A DNA stretch of 64,000 nucleotides, taken from Acidisphaera sp. S103 (lineage in GTDB: Bacteria > Pseudomonadota > Alphaproteobacteria > Acetobacterales > Acetobacteraceae). Location of the stretch: positions 14,005 to 78,004 of the forward strand of contig NZ_LMUJ01000036.1 in assembly GCF_009765975.1 (NCBI RefSeq). Direction: 5' to 3'. The position numbers were made by a program, and so were the translations under genes. The stretch's first letter is position 1; each line of letters begins with the position of its first letter. The notes under the pieces are model-generated. The model was not told the origin of the DNA, made no database searches, and was given only the letters and a program-made list of their open reading frames with translations. This document shows positions 1 through 7,857 of this stretch, one piece after another.

Positions 1-1088
1 GCCAATGGGCCGGCGACCTGGCCGACGTATTGTGAGGAGGTCGAATAGCCCAGGATGCTGCCGGCGCTGCGTTCGGGGACGTTGTGGCGGATCACTGTCG
101 CGATGCAGGGCAGCAGGCCGCCCAGCGACAGGCCCATCAGGAAGCGCAACCCGATCAGTTGCCAGCCGGCGGTGACGAAGGCCTGGGGGATCAGCAGGGC
201 GGCGCAGACCAGCAGGCAGCCGACGATGACCGTCCAGTGGCCGATCCGGTCGGCCAGTTTCCCGAGCCTCGATGCCGAAATGATGCTGCCCAGGGCCGCC
301 GCTGCCATCACGAAGCCGGCGGTGAGGGTGACGTGCGCCGGGTTGGGAACGATTTGCGCGACGTAGACCGTGATGATCGGCTCGATCGACATGTTGGCGA
401 ACATCAGCAGCATGCCGGTCGCCAGCATGGCCATCACCGGGCCTTTGTCGGGGATCGAGGCAAATCCGGTCTTCTGCTTCGAGGCTCGGGATCGGCGTGG
501 GCGCGGTGCCTCCTTGATCAGGAAGGTGGTGGCCAGGAACGCGACGAAGATGATGCCGCCCGCGGCCAGAAAGGTCATGCGGATGCCGATCAACGGCGGC
601 AGGGCGCCGCCGATCAGTGGGCCGATCAGGTTTCCGGCCATGATCCCGGATGACATCATCCCGAGCGCCCAGGCGGTTTTGGCGCGGGGGGTTTGTGTGG
701 CGACCAGGGTCATTGAGCCGGAGGAGTAGCCGCCCAACAGACCGGTCAGCAGCCTCAGTCCGACAAGTTGATAGACGTTCTGCGACAGGCCGATCAGTGA
801 CATCGCGACCGCCATGCCCAGGCTGGCGCGGATCAGCATCAGTTTGCGGCCGTATTGGTCGCCTAGTCGGCCCCATAGCGGCGCGGTCAATGCGGCGGTG
901 AGGAAGGTCGCGCCATAGGCCACGCCGGACCATTGCACGATCGCGGCGTGATCGGTGACGCCGAGTTGCTCAACGTAGAGCGGCAGGAATGGCAGCAGCA
1001 GCGTCATCGCGATGATCGTGGTCAGCGACCCGAACACGCAGACCCACAGGTTGCGCTGCCAGTGGGCGGTACCCTCGTCCTCGGTCAC
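1..1088 (-). CDS. MFS multidrug exporter, MdtG-like (partial, C-terminus beyond window)
   Basis: Proton-driven efflux permease of the inner membrane. I translated it by hand from a GTG at 1088 and the frame stays open to position 1, about 362 residues. The N-terminal helix ends in LPFLPLYVEQLGV and is followed by the MFS loop GRLGDQYGRKLM. Later segments such as GLLGGYSSGSM, SASRLGKLADRIG and RFLMGLSLGGLLP resemble E. coli MdtG. The GTG start overlaps the stop of the upstream luciferase-like gene (GTGA, 1085-1088), so the two are co-transcribed and probably translationally coupled. The exported substrate cannot be read from sequence; the linked monooxygenase suggests a small organic compound. 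The last helices lie outside the window. Confidence 0.85.
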   Translation of the reverse strand, partial: MTEDEGTAHWQRNLWVCVFGSLTTIIAMTLLLPFLPLYVEQLGVTDHAAIVQWSGVAYGATFLTAALTAPLWGRLGDQYGRKLMLIRASLGMAVAMSLIGLSQNVYQLVGLRLLTGLLGGYSSGSMTLVATQTPRAKTAWALGMMSSGIMAGNLIGPLIGGALPPLIGIRMTFLAAGGIIFVAFLATTFLIKEAPRPRRSRASKQKTGFASIPDKGPVMAMLATGMLLMFANMSIEPIITVYVAQIVPNPAHVTLTAGFVMAAAALGSIISASRLGKLADRIGHWTVIVGCLLVCAALLIPQAFVTAGWQLIGLRFLMGLSLGGLLPCIATVIRHNVPERSAGSILGYSTSSQYVGQVAGPL

Positions 1089-2128
1089 AGTTCAGGCGCC
1101 ACCTTCTGATTGAACAGGGTGAGGCTGGCGGCGGCCTGTTCGTAGCTTATCGGGCCGAGGCGGAACTGCATGATCAGGCCGCCGACGCCGGCGGCCTTCA
1201 GGGGGCCGAGTTTCTCGGCCACCGTCGCGGGGGAGCCGCAGACCAGCGCGTGCTCGATGGCGGCGTGGGCGGGCGGCGCGGAGCCTGGCGGTGGCATCGG
1301 CAGGATGGAGGCTTTCTGCTCCGCGTAGATACGGTTGCGCATGGCGACGCGGTGTTCGTGCATGGCGATGAAGGCGGGGACGGCGATGCGTTCGGCCTCG
1401 GCGTCGGTTTCGGCGACGAAGACGTTGCGCCAGGCCCAGCATTCGTCGGATTTCGTCGCGATGGCGGCGTCGTCCAGGCCGGTCTCGCGCAGGGTCTGTC
1501 GATACAGGTCCATGCGCTGTGTGGTGATGGCGTTGCTCTGGACATTCATCATGAACGGGTTGCCGCGGCGGGCGATGTCCAGCATGCCGTGTTCGGTGGC
1601 GGCGGCGCGGATCACGTAGGGATGCGGCTTGGTGAACACGGCGGGGCGTAGTTCGGGCAGTTTCAGGTTGAAGAACTGGCCGTGGTGGTCCAGCGGTTGG
1701 CCTTTCCAGGCCTCGAACATGATGGCTTCGGCTTCCTCGAAGCGGGCCTGGGCCTCGGTGTGGTCGATGCCGTAGCCTTGGTAGTCGTAGATGTTGTAGG
1801 CGGTGCCGCGGCCCAGGCCGACGATCATCCGACCTTTGCTGAGATGGTCGAGCAGGGCGATCTGTTCGGCGAAGCGGATGGGGTGGTGCAGCGCCATCTG
1901 CGCCACCGCGAAGCCGATGCGGGCGCGTGTCGTGGCGACGGCGAGGGCGGCGGCGAAGCTGACCGGATCGACGTAGGCGACGATGCCGTCGAAATGATGC
2001 TCCGCCAGCCAGATCGTGTCGTACCCGAGCGCATCGGTCAGTTGGGCTTCCTGGAGGGTCTCGTCGATGATGCGTCCGTCATCGGCGGCCGACATGGCGG
2101 CGGGAAACAGGAAGTTGGAGAATTTCAT
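1085..2128 (-). CDS. LLM-class (bacterial luciferase-like) flavin oxidoreductase
   Basis: TIM-barrel monooxygenase of the luciferase-like superfamily, 347 residues, expected to use reduced FMN or F420 in the cytoplasm. The barrel start MKFSNFLFP, the segment WLAEHHF near residue 45 and the G-rich segment MIVGLGRGTAYN after the fourth strand are typical, and the C-terminal helix GVGGLIMQFRLG fits the fold. An upstream extension is possible, but the ATG at 2128 aligns with the family and follows AAAGGTG. It is divergent from the threonine aldolase gene and overlaps the MFS exporter gene downstream. The substrate is unknown. Three more LLM-class genes lie in this window, none adjacent to this one. 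Confidence 0.85.
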   Translation of the reverse strand: MKFSNFLFPAAMSAADDGRIIDETLQEAQLTDALGYDTIWLAEHHFDGIVAYVDPVSFAAALAVATTRARIGFAVAQMALHHPIRFAEQIALLDHLSKGRMIVGLGRGTAYNIYDYQGYGIDHTEAQARFEEAEAIMFEAWKGQPLDHHGQFFNLKLPELRPAVFTKPHPYVIRAAATEHGMLDIARRGNPFMMNVQSNAITTQRMDLYRQTLRETGLDDAAIATKSDECWAWRNVFVAETDAEAERIAVPAFIAMHEHRVAMRNRIYAEQKASILPMPPPGSAPPAHAAIEHALVCGSPATVAEKLGPLKAAGVGGLIMQFRLGPISYEQAAASLTLFNQKVAPEL

Positions 2129-2229
2129 CCGGCACCTTTGTGAACGAACCGTTAGCATCCGACGTGGCGGCTTTGCAGGCAATGCCCCTTCTGGTACGAC
2201 CAGCGTCCCAGTCGATGGAGTGTATCGCC

Positions 2230-3294
2230 ATGAGCTACGAACCTGCGCGGGCCGATTTTGGTTTGCCTGTCCGTATCGACCTTTACTCCGACACGCATAC
2301 GCGGCCTTCGCGGGCCATGAAGGAGGCGATGCTGGAGGCGGAGATGGGGGATGAGCAGGGTGGCTCCGATCCCACGGTATGGGAGCTATGCGATCGGACG
2401 GCGGCTCTGCTGGGCAAGGAGGCGGCGATGTTCATGCCGTCCGGCACGATGTGCAACCAGGTGGCGATCGCCACGCATTGCCGGCCGGGTGACGAGATCC
2501 TGGCGCATGAGGATGCGCATATCCAGTCCAGCGAGGCCGGTGGTCCCGGTGCGATCAGCGGGGTGATGATCCGCGGGTTGGCCGGCGAGCGGGGTATTTT
2601 CAGCGCCAAGACGCTGCTTGGGGCGGTGCGGCCGGTGTCGCGCTACTCGCCGCCGCAGCGGCTGGTGGAGGTGGAGCAGACCGCCAACAAGGGTGGCGGG
2701 GCGTGCTGGACGGTGGATGAGCTGCGGGCGGTGGCGGATGTGGCGCATGCGCACGGCATGAAGGTGCATATGGATGGCGCTCGGGTGCTGAACGCGGCGG
2801 TGGCGTTGCGGGTGGCGGCGAGTGACGTGACGGCTTCGTGCGATACGGTATGGGTGGATTTCACCAAGGGGCTGGGGGCGCCGTTGGGGGCGGTGCTGGC
2901 GGGGCCTCGGGACTTTATTGGTGAGGCGTGGCGGTGGAAGCAGCGTCTGGGCGGGTCGATGCGGCAGGGGGGGATGAACGCGGCGGCCTGTATCTACGCG
3001 TTGGAGCATAATATCGACCGGCTGGCGGACGATCACCGGAACGCGGCGGCGTTGGCTCAAGGTATGGCGCAGATACCGGGGATTACGGTGGAGACGCCGG
3101 AGACGAACCTGGTGTTCTTCGACACCACGGGGACGGGGCTGACGGCGGCGGAGTTCGCGAGCCGGTTGCGGCCGCTGGGGGTGACTGTGTCGGTGTCGGA
3201 GGCGTATCGGGGGCGGGCTTGCACGCATCTGGATGTGGATGCGGGGCAGATCGAGGAGGCGGTGGCGATTATGCGGAGGGTTGTTGGGGGGTAG
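2230..3294 (+). CDS. ltaE: Low-specificity threonine aldolase, PLP-dependent
   Basis: Cleaves L-threonine or allo-threonine to glycine and acetaldehyde using pyridoxal phosphate. The fold-type-I beta-eliminating lyase pattern is complete over 354 residues: LYSDTHTRPSRAM near the N-terminus, MFMPSGTMCNQ around 68-77, His93 in AHEDAHI that should stack on the PLP ring, and the Schiff-base lysine K213 in FTKGLGAPLG. I placed the start at ATG 2230 because GGAG ends 9 bases upstream; a GTG at 2140 is in frame but its extra residues do not look like the family. The gene stands alone, divergent from the luciferase-like gene. Confidence in the family is high, less so in substrate stereochemistry. Confidence 0.9.
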   Translation: MSYEPARADFGLPVRIDLYSDTHTRPSRAMKEAMLEAEMGDEQGGSDPTVWELCDRTAALLGKEAAMFMPSGTMCNQVAIATHCRPGDEILAHEDAHIQSSEAGGPGAISGVMIRGLAGERGIFSAKTLLGAVRPVSRYSPPQRLVEVEQTANKGGGACWTVDELRAVADVAHAHGMKVHMDGARVLNAAVALRVAASDVTASCDTVWVDFTKGLGAPLGAVLAGPRDFIGEAWRWKQRLGGSMRQGGMNAAACIYALEHNIDRLADDHRNAAALAQGMAQIPGITVETPETNLVFFDTTGTGLTAAEFASRLRPLGVTVSVSEAYRGRACTHLDVDAGQIEEAVAIMRRVVGG

Positions 3295-3354
3295 GTGGCT
3301 GGGGCCGGGATTGGATGATAGGATCGCTCGATCTGTCGGCAAGGATGATCGTCC

Positions 3355-3597
3355 GTGAACGCGCTGCTTGACCGGATCTCCATCGATCCCGCGATCTGTG
3401 GTGGAAAGCCGTGCATCAAAGGCACTCGCCTTTGGGTCGCGCTGATCCTGGATTTTCTCGCGGATGGTATGACCGAGGTGGAATTGCTCTCGGAATATCC
3501 TCAGTTGGCGCATCTGGATGTCATGGCGGCGATCGCCTATGGCGCTGAGATGTCGCGCGAGCGAATCCTGCCGGTACCGTTGGAGCGTGTGGCGTGA
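3355..3597 (+). CDS. DUF433 antitoxin (VapB-like)
   Basis: 80-residue DUF433 protein, a small winged-helix family that commonly acts as antitoxin to DUF5615 PIN-like toxins. The diagnostic start ISIDPAICGGKPCIKGTRLWV is followed by the helix-turn-helix-like part, MTEVELLSEYPQLAHLDVMAAIAYG. The start is GTG 3355 with AAGGA nine bases upstream. The stop TGA abuts the ATG of the toxin gene (TGAATG), the usual two-gene arrangement. The antitoxin looks intact while its toxin is broken. It would normally bind both the toxin and the shared promoter. Confidence 0.85.
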   Translation: MNALLDRISIDPAICGGKPCIKGTRLWVALILDFLADGMTEVELLSEYPQLAHLDVMAAIAYGAEMSRERILPVPLERVA

Positions 3598-3951
3598 ATG
3601 AAGATCAAGCTGGATGAGAACATTGGGCGCCGCGGCCTGGAATAGCTGAGGTCGGCCGGTCATGACGTGATGACGGTGCGGGATCAGAACCTTCAGGGTG
3701 CAAGCGACGAAGCGTTGTTCGATGTGTGTGCTGGCGAAGATCGGATCCTGATTACCTTGGATCACGACTTCGGTCAGGTTTTGCGGTTTCCGCCCGAACG
3801 TAGCGCGGAATTGGTCGTATTGGAGCCAGGAGCTCGGGTGACGCCCCGATCGTTGCTGGATCGGCTGCGGGATTTCCTGGCTTTGGCCGACGTGCGATCA
3901 CCGGGCGGGTCGCTTTGGATCGTGGAACGGGCCCTGTTCGTATCCATTTGA
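3598..3951 (+). pseudogene. DUF5615 PIN-like toxin interrupted by an amber codon
   Basis: The frame opening at ATG 3598 begins MKIKLDENIGRRGLE and then meets TAG at 3643-3645, after which it continues without interruption to 3951 as LRSAGHDVMTVRDQNLQGAS and on through the ITLDHDFG segment to the C-terminus. Together the two parts make a full-length DUF5615 toxin of about 117 residues. The amber replaces a position where a CAG (Gln) would fit, a single C-to-T change. The conserved acidic residues (LDEN, ASDEALF, LDHDFG) are otherwise present. An ATG at 3667 could restart translation but would miss the first LDEN acidic motif. The toxin is therefore probably inactive unless the amber is suppressed. 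Confidence 0.8.
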
Positions 3952-4002
3952 GTAACGGGGATTGATGCCAGTGGTGCGGCGTGCGGTGAAATAATCAAGC
4001 TC

Positions 4003-4986
4003 CTATCCCCTCACCAGCCGCACCACCTGATGATGTTCGCTATCTCCTACCAGTACGCTGCCATCCGGTGCGACCAGTGCCCCGTGCGGACGGGCCAAGC
4101 CTGAGGCGATCGTCGTTACGGTCCAGGTCTTCGCATCGATCCGCCGGATCGCGTGGCTCTCCGTATCCACAACGAAGATGTTGCCGTCCAGATCGACCGC
4201 CATTTCCTTCGGTGCGTCGAACACCGCGAGACGCGCATCGCCGCCGTCTCCGGCGTAGCCACGGGCGCCGGTGCCGGCAACGGTTTCGATGATGCCGTCG
4301 CGGATGCGGCGGATGCAGCTTCCTTGGCGCTCCATCACATACAGCGATCCATCGGGGGCAAACGCCACCGCTCGGGCGCCGAACACCGCCGCTTGGGTTG
4401 CGGGGCCGCCGTCGCCGTCGTGGCGTGCCTCGCCTGTCCCGGCGAATGTCTGGATTGTGTTGGTCGTCAGGTCCACCACGCGAACCCGGTGGCCGGCGAC
4501 GTCGGCGATGAACAGCCTTGTTTGGTCGGGGCTGAGGGCGAGGCCGTTCGGTTCGGCCAATCCAGCGACGGCGGCGGGTCCACCGTCACCGCTGTAGGTT
4601 CCGGCGCCGTCGCCCGCCAAAGTGGAGATCGTGCCGCTGGTATCGATAACGCGTACCCGGCGATTCAACCGGTCGGCGAAAAACACGCGACCTGAACGGT
4701 CGGCGACTACGCCGTAGGGTTCGTTCAGCTCTGCGTGCGACGCGGGGCCGCCGTCGCCGGCAAATCCCTTCCGGCCGGTGCCGCAGATCGTCGATATGGT
4801 TCCTGTTGCGGTATCGACCCGGCGGATGCAATGGTTGAAGGTGTCGGAAAAAACCAAGTCTCCGTCCGGGAGAAACGTCAGGTCGAATGGATTGTTCAGT
4901 CGGGCGGCGGTGGCGGCTGATCCGTCTCCGGAATAGCCTTGTTCGCCGGTTCCGGCCACGACGCTGACGGTCCAGGTGCTGCTCAT
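4003..4986 (-). CDS. NHL-repeat beta-propeller protein
   Basis: 327 residues built of six or so NHL blades. Each carries the pattern AGTG-x-(G/A)-x(1-3)-GDGGPA followed by L-x-x-P-x-G and a (V/I)-x-D-x-x-N/H-x-x-(I/V)-R strand, for example GTGRKGFAGDGGPA, FADRLNRRVRVI and VVDTESHAIRRI. Such propellers bind ligands or proteins; no catalytic residues of gluconolactonase type are evident. I chose ATG 4986 (MSSTWTV) because GAGGGG lies upstream; a longer in-frame start adds 17 residues that look like non-coding DNA. No signal peptide follows from this start, so it is predicted cytoplasmic. It is divergent from the 5080 gene. Confidence 0.8.
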   Translation of the reverse strand: MSSTWTVSVVAGTGEQGYSGDGSAATAARLNNPFDLTFLPDGDLVFSDTFNHCIRRVDTATGTISTICGTGRKGFAGDGGPASHAELNEPYGVVADRSGRVFFADRLNRRVRVIDTSGTISTLAGDGAGTYSGDGGPAAVAGLAEPNGLALSPDQTRLFIADVAGHRVRVVDLTTNTIQTFAGTGEARHDGDGGPATQAAVFGARAVAFAPDGSLYVMERQGSCIRRIRDGIIETVAGTGARGYAGDGGDARLAVFDAPKEMAVDLDGNIFVVDTESHAIRRIDAKTWTVTTIASGLARPHGALVAPDGSVLVGDSEHHQVVRLVRG

Positions 4987-5079
4987 TGTGCCGTTTTCCC
5001 CTCTGTCAAGCCTCACGATGGTTGTCGCCGCCAGCATGTCAAGCGTAGGATCGACAGGGAATAGTCGGAGGGAACAAAG

Positions 5080-6693
5080 GTGGACACCAATATCGCTTCG
5101 GATGCCAGGGGCAACAGCGCGGTGCGCGGTCTATATGACAAGTTGGAAGACCGCTGCCTGATGCGTGACCAGAAGGGCGCCAGCGATGTCTATTACGACC
5201 TGGTGCGCGCCGGCCGGCCGTTGACGGAAATCATCGCCGAGGGCGTTCGTATCCACGCGCCCTATACGCATGTGCCCTATCACGAGCGGATCGACGATGG
5301 GTACCCCAATTTCGTCAACAATGACCATTGCCTGCTGAGTGCACGTGCCACCATCAATCTGAACCGGATGCTGCCCTCGCATCTGGCGATGCTGCCGATG
5401 GCACAGACGATCTGGTACATCCCCACCGGCCTGGATATCTGGGCGCAGAAGATCGATCAGGCGCCCGGTCACTACACCCGTCATCGCGGCAATAGTCAGG
5501 TGGAGGAAGCGCCGCCGGCGCCGCATGTCTACTGGCCGGATCAGGAACCGACCGCGCTGGGCGGCCCGCTGAAGGACCGTCTGAACAACTGGATGACGCT
5601 GGTGCACCGCGGCGAGGTGATCGAGGCATACCGGGTGTTCCTCGGGCTGATGCAAAACAGCGCCGAACGGAAGCAGGTGCTGGCCGAGATGGTGTTCGCT
5701 GGCCTGATCGATGTGCAGGATCGGGTGCTGCACAACCGGTCTTATACGACGGGTCATAAGGCGTATCGGGCTCGTTCGACCGTTGAGATCGGCAACGCGC
5801 TGGGCTGGGAGAATGCCCATAATGTGGTGTATGCCGGGGCGCTGGATATCGCCGTCGGGCCGCGCTGGTATTCGACGTATGAAGTCGCCTGCAACTACGT
5901 CAAGATGATGATCGAAGGCGAAACGTTGCGCGCGGTTCCGTATGGCGGCGTCAGCGAGGCCGAACTGACGGTGCTGCGCAACACCCAGCCGGTGAACCAG
6001 CAGGAAGCCGCGGAATTCACCCACGCCGTGTTGCGGCAGGGGGATATCGAGACGCTGGAAGCGGTCACCAAGCTGCTGAAGGCCGGCAAAGACCCTCGGC
6101 GGATCCTGGATGTGCTGCAGTTGGCGGTGGGACAACTGGTGCTGGAAACGCGGGATCCGAACGCGTTCAACATGCCGCATCACTGCTACGAATATCACAA
6201 CACGCTGGCGTGGTTTTACGACAACTTCGACCATCCGCGGCGGCTGCGGCTGCTGTACGTCGCGGCGATGTTCGCCAACAAGGTTGCGTACAACCAGCAG
6301 GGCCTGGGTGAGGTGCATCCGGTGCCGTCACAGGTTCCCTCGGGTGCGGGATCGCTGAGCGCGGATCAGTTGCTGGACCGGGTCGATACCGCGATCTGTG
6401 CCCTGAACGGGGATGAGGCCGTGGGTTGGACGCAGGCGTACTGCGACAACGTGAGTGAGCGGGATCGGCTTGTGCAACGTATTGCTCTGGCGGCGTGCAA
6501 GTTGGGCAATGATCCGCACAACCAGGAAATCGCTCAGTGCATGCTGATGGATTTCGGCACCAACCGGCAGCCGGACCGTGACAAGCTGTTACTGGTGGCC
6601 GCCTATCATACCGCCATGCACCGTAAGTATGGCGATCCGTCAGAACCGTCCCGCCGCTTCGGCCATGCGATGGGTCTGGCGGAACTGCACTGA
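5080..6693 (+). CDS. Conserved-looking protein of unknown function (537 aa), paired with TfdA-like dioxygenase
   Basis: I do not recognise this family with certainty. The protein is soluble, largely helical, and rich in His, Tyr and Trp. Noticeable clusters are HAPYTHVPYHERID near residue 60, HNVVYAGALDIAVGPRWYST around 245-265, PHHCYEYHNTLAWFYDNFDHP around 365-385 and AAYHTAMHRKYGDP near the C-terminus; these repeated His pairs could bind metal. There is no signal peptide or membrane segment. The start GTG 5080 follows GGAGGGA. It ends 16 bases before the TfdA-like dioxygenase gene, so the two form an operon and may act on the same substrate. A questin-oxidase-like or metal-oxygenase role is only a guess. 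Confidence 0.6.
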   Translation: MDTNIASDARGNSAVRGLYDKLEDRCLMRDQKGASDVYYDLVRAGRPLTEIIAEGVRIHAPYTHVPYHERIDDGYPNFVNNDHCLLSARATINLNRMLPSHLAMLPMAQTIWYIPTGLDIWAQKIDQAPGHYTRHRGNSQVEEAPPAPHVYWPDQEPTALGGPLKDRLNNWMTLVHRGEVIEAYRVFLGLMQNSAERKQVLAEMVFAGLIDVQDRVLHNRSYTTGHKAYRARSTVEIGNALGWENAHNVVYAGALDIAVGPRWYSTYEVACNYVKMMIEGETLRAVPYGGVSEAELTVLRNTQPVNQQEAAEFTHAVLRQGDIETLEAVTKLLKAGKDPRRILDVLQLAVGQLVLETRDPNAFNMPHHCYEYHNTLAWFYDNFDHPRRLRLLYVAAMFANKVAYNQQGLGEVHPVPSQVPSGAGSLSADQLLDRVDTAICALNGDEAVGWTQAYCDNVSERDRLVQRIALAACKLGNDPHNQEIAQCMLMDFGTNRQPDRDKLLLVAAYHTAMHRKYGDPSEPSRRFGHAMGLAELH

Positions 6694-6709
6694 GTAAGGG
6701 ACTTATATC

Positions 6710-7603
6710 ATGACATTTTCGATCCGTCCGCTCGACGCTGTTTCTCGCCCGTTTTTCGGCGGCGAAGTGTCGGGCATCGATATCACCCGGAAGTTGACCG
6801 GCGAGGAAGCCACCTCGATCGAAAAGGGTATGGACCATTACGGTGTGCTGGTCTTTCACGGCCAGCACTTCGATGACGAAACGCAACTGGCGTACTCCCG
6901 CAATTTCGGCATGCTGGAGGAAGCCAGTGGCGACCTGAACTGGGGCAAGGCTCGGCGTATCGAGTCGGCGCTCGTGAACGACATCTCCAACCTGGATAAC
7001 GACAACCAGGTCTTGGCGCGCGACAATCGCAAGCGGCTGTTCAGCCTGGGCAACCGGTTGTGGCACTCCGACAGTTCGTTCAAGGAAGTGCCTGCCAAAT
7101 ACTCGCTGTTGTCGGCTCGTAAGATTCCGGCGGCCGGCGGCAATACCGAATTCGCCGACATGCGGGCAGGTTACGACACGCTGGATGACGAAACGAAGGC
7201 GGAGATCGAGAACCTGGTTTGCGAGCACAGCCAACTGTACTCCCGAGCGCTGTTGGGGTTCGACGATTTCAGTGAGGAGGATCGCGTTCGGTTCAAGCCG
7301 GTGCTGCAACGGCTGGTGCGGCGGCATCCGTCGACAGGCCGCAAGTCGCTGTATCTGGCGTCCCACGCCGGTGCCATCGTCGGCTGGCCGGTGCCGGAAG
7401 CGCGCGCCCTGCTGCGCGACTTGATCGAACACGCAACCCAGCGGAAGTTCGTCTACGCCCATGAGTGGAAGCAGTGGGACCTGGTGATGTGGGACAACAG
7501 GGCCACGATGCACCGCGCTCGGCCGTTCGACCCAAAGGAAGTGCGCGACATGCACCGCACGACCGTCGGCTGCGAGCTTTCGACGATGGCGGAGGCGGCT
7601 TAA
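6710..7603 (+). CDS. TfdA/TauD-type Fe(II)/2-oxoglutarate-dependent dioxygenase
   Basis: Non-haem iron oxygenase that couples 2-oxoglutarate decarboxylation to substrate hydroxylation. 297 residues with the full facial triad: His119 and Asp121 in LWHSDSSF and the distal His268 in TMHRARPFD, plus the 2-oxoglutarate-binding Arg283 in MHRTTV. Similarity to TfdA (2,4-D dioxygenase) is clear in NRLWHSDSSF, GGNTEFADMRAGYD, HATQRKFVYAHEW and DLVMWDNR, and stronger than to TauD. The likely chemistry is cleavage or hydroxylation of an aryloxy- or alkyl-acid ether, but the substrate is not determined. Operonic with the unknown 5080 gene. A long imperfect palindrome begins at its stop codon. Confidence 0.88.
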   Translation: MTFSIRPLDAVSRPFFGGEVSGIDITRKLTGEEATSIEKGMDHYGVLVFHGQHFDDETQLAYSRNFGMLEEASGDLNWGKARRIESALVNDISNLDNDNQVLARDNRKRLFSLGNRLWHSDSSFKEVPAKYSLLSARKIPAAGGNTEFADMRAGYDTLDDETKAEIENLVCEHSQLYSRALLGFDDFSEEDRVRFKPVLQRLVRRHPSTGRKSLYLASHAGAIVGWPVPEARALLRDLIEHATQRKFVYAHEWKQWDLVMWDNRATMHRARPFDPKEVRDMHRTTVGCELSTMAEAA

Positions 7604-7806
7604 GGCAAAGATCGGGGCTCTGCCCCGAACCCCGCCAAGGGGCGAGGCCCCTTGGAACCTGGTTATTAGGGAAGGTGGGCAGGAGGGGCGACCGAGGCCG
7701 TTGATAGGTCTGCGTCGCTCCCTCCTGCCCACCTTCCCTAAAAAATAAGCGGGATCAAAGGGCCAATGGCCCTTTGCGGGTCCGGGCAGAGCCCGGTCTT
7801 GCTTAA
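7601..7806. repeat. About 200-bp imperfect palindrome (BIME-like intergenic element)
   Basis: The whole gap between the dioxygenase and alcohol dehydrogenase genes reads nearly the same on both strands. The core arms 7666-7686 and 7720-7740 (TTAGGGAAGGTGGGCAGGAG and complement) are perfect over about 21 bp around a roughly 30-base loop. Outside them, TTAAGGCAAAGATCGGGG on the left mirrors CCCGGTCTTGCTTAA on the right. Smaller hairpins are nested in each arm: CGGGGC/GCCCCG and CCAAGGGG/CCCCTTGG on the left, CAAAGGGCC/GGCCCTTTG and CCGGGC/GCCCGG on the right. As RNA it would fold into a long rod and could terminate or stabilise transcripts. Confidence 0.85.
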
Positions 7807-7857
7807 TCCCGCCCACGCGCTATCCATCGGTCGAACGCCAGAAAGCAGGAGACAGAC

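Noticed and set aside
84-901. Several plus-strand open frames at the left edge
   Set aside because: They are mirror frames of the minus-strand MFS exporter, whose translation shows clear family motifs.
2386-3765. Long minus-strand frame opposite the threonine aldolase and antitoxin genes
   Set aside because: Arg/His-rich shadow of high-GC genes with no family motif.
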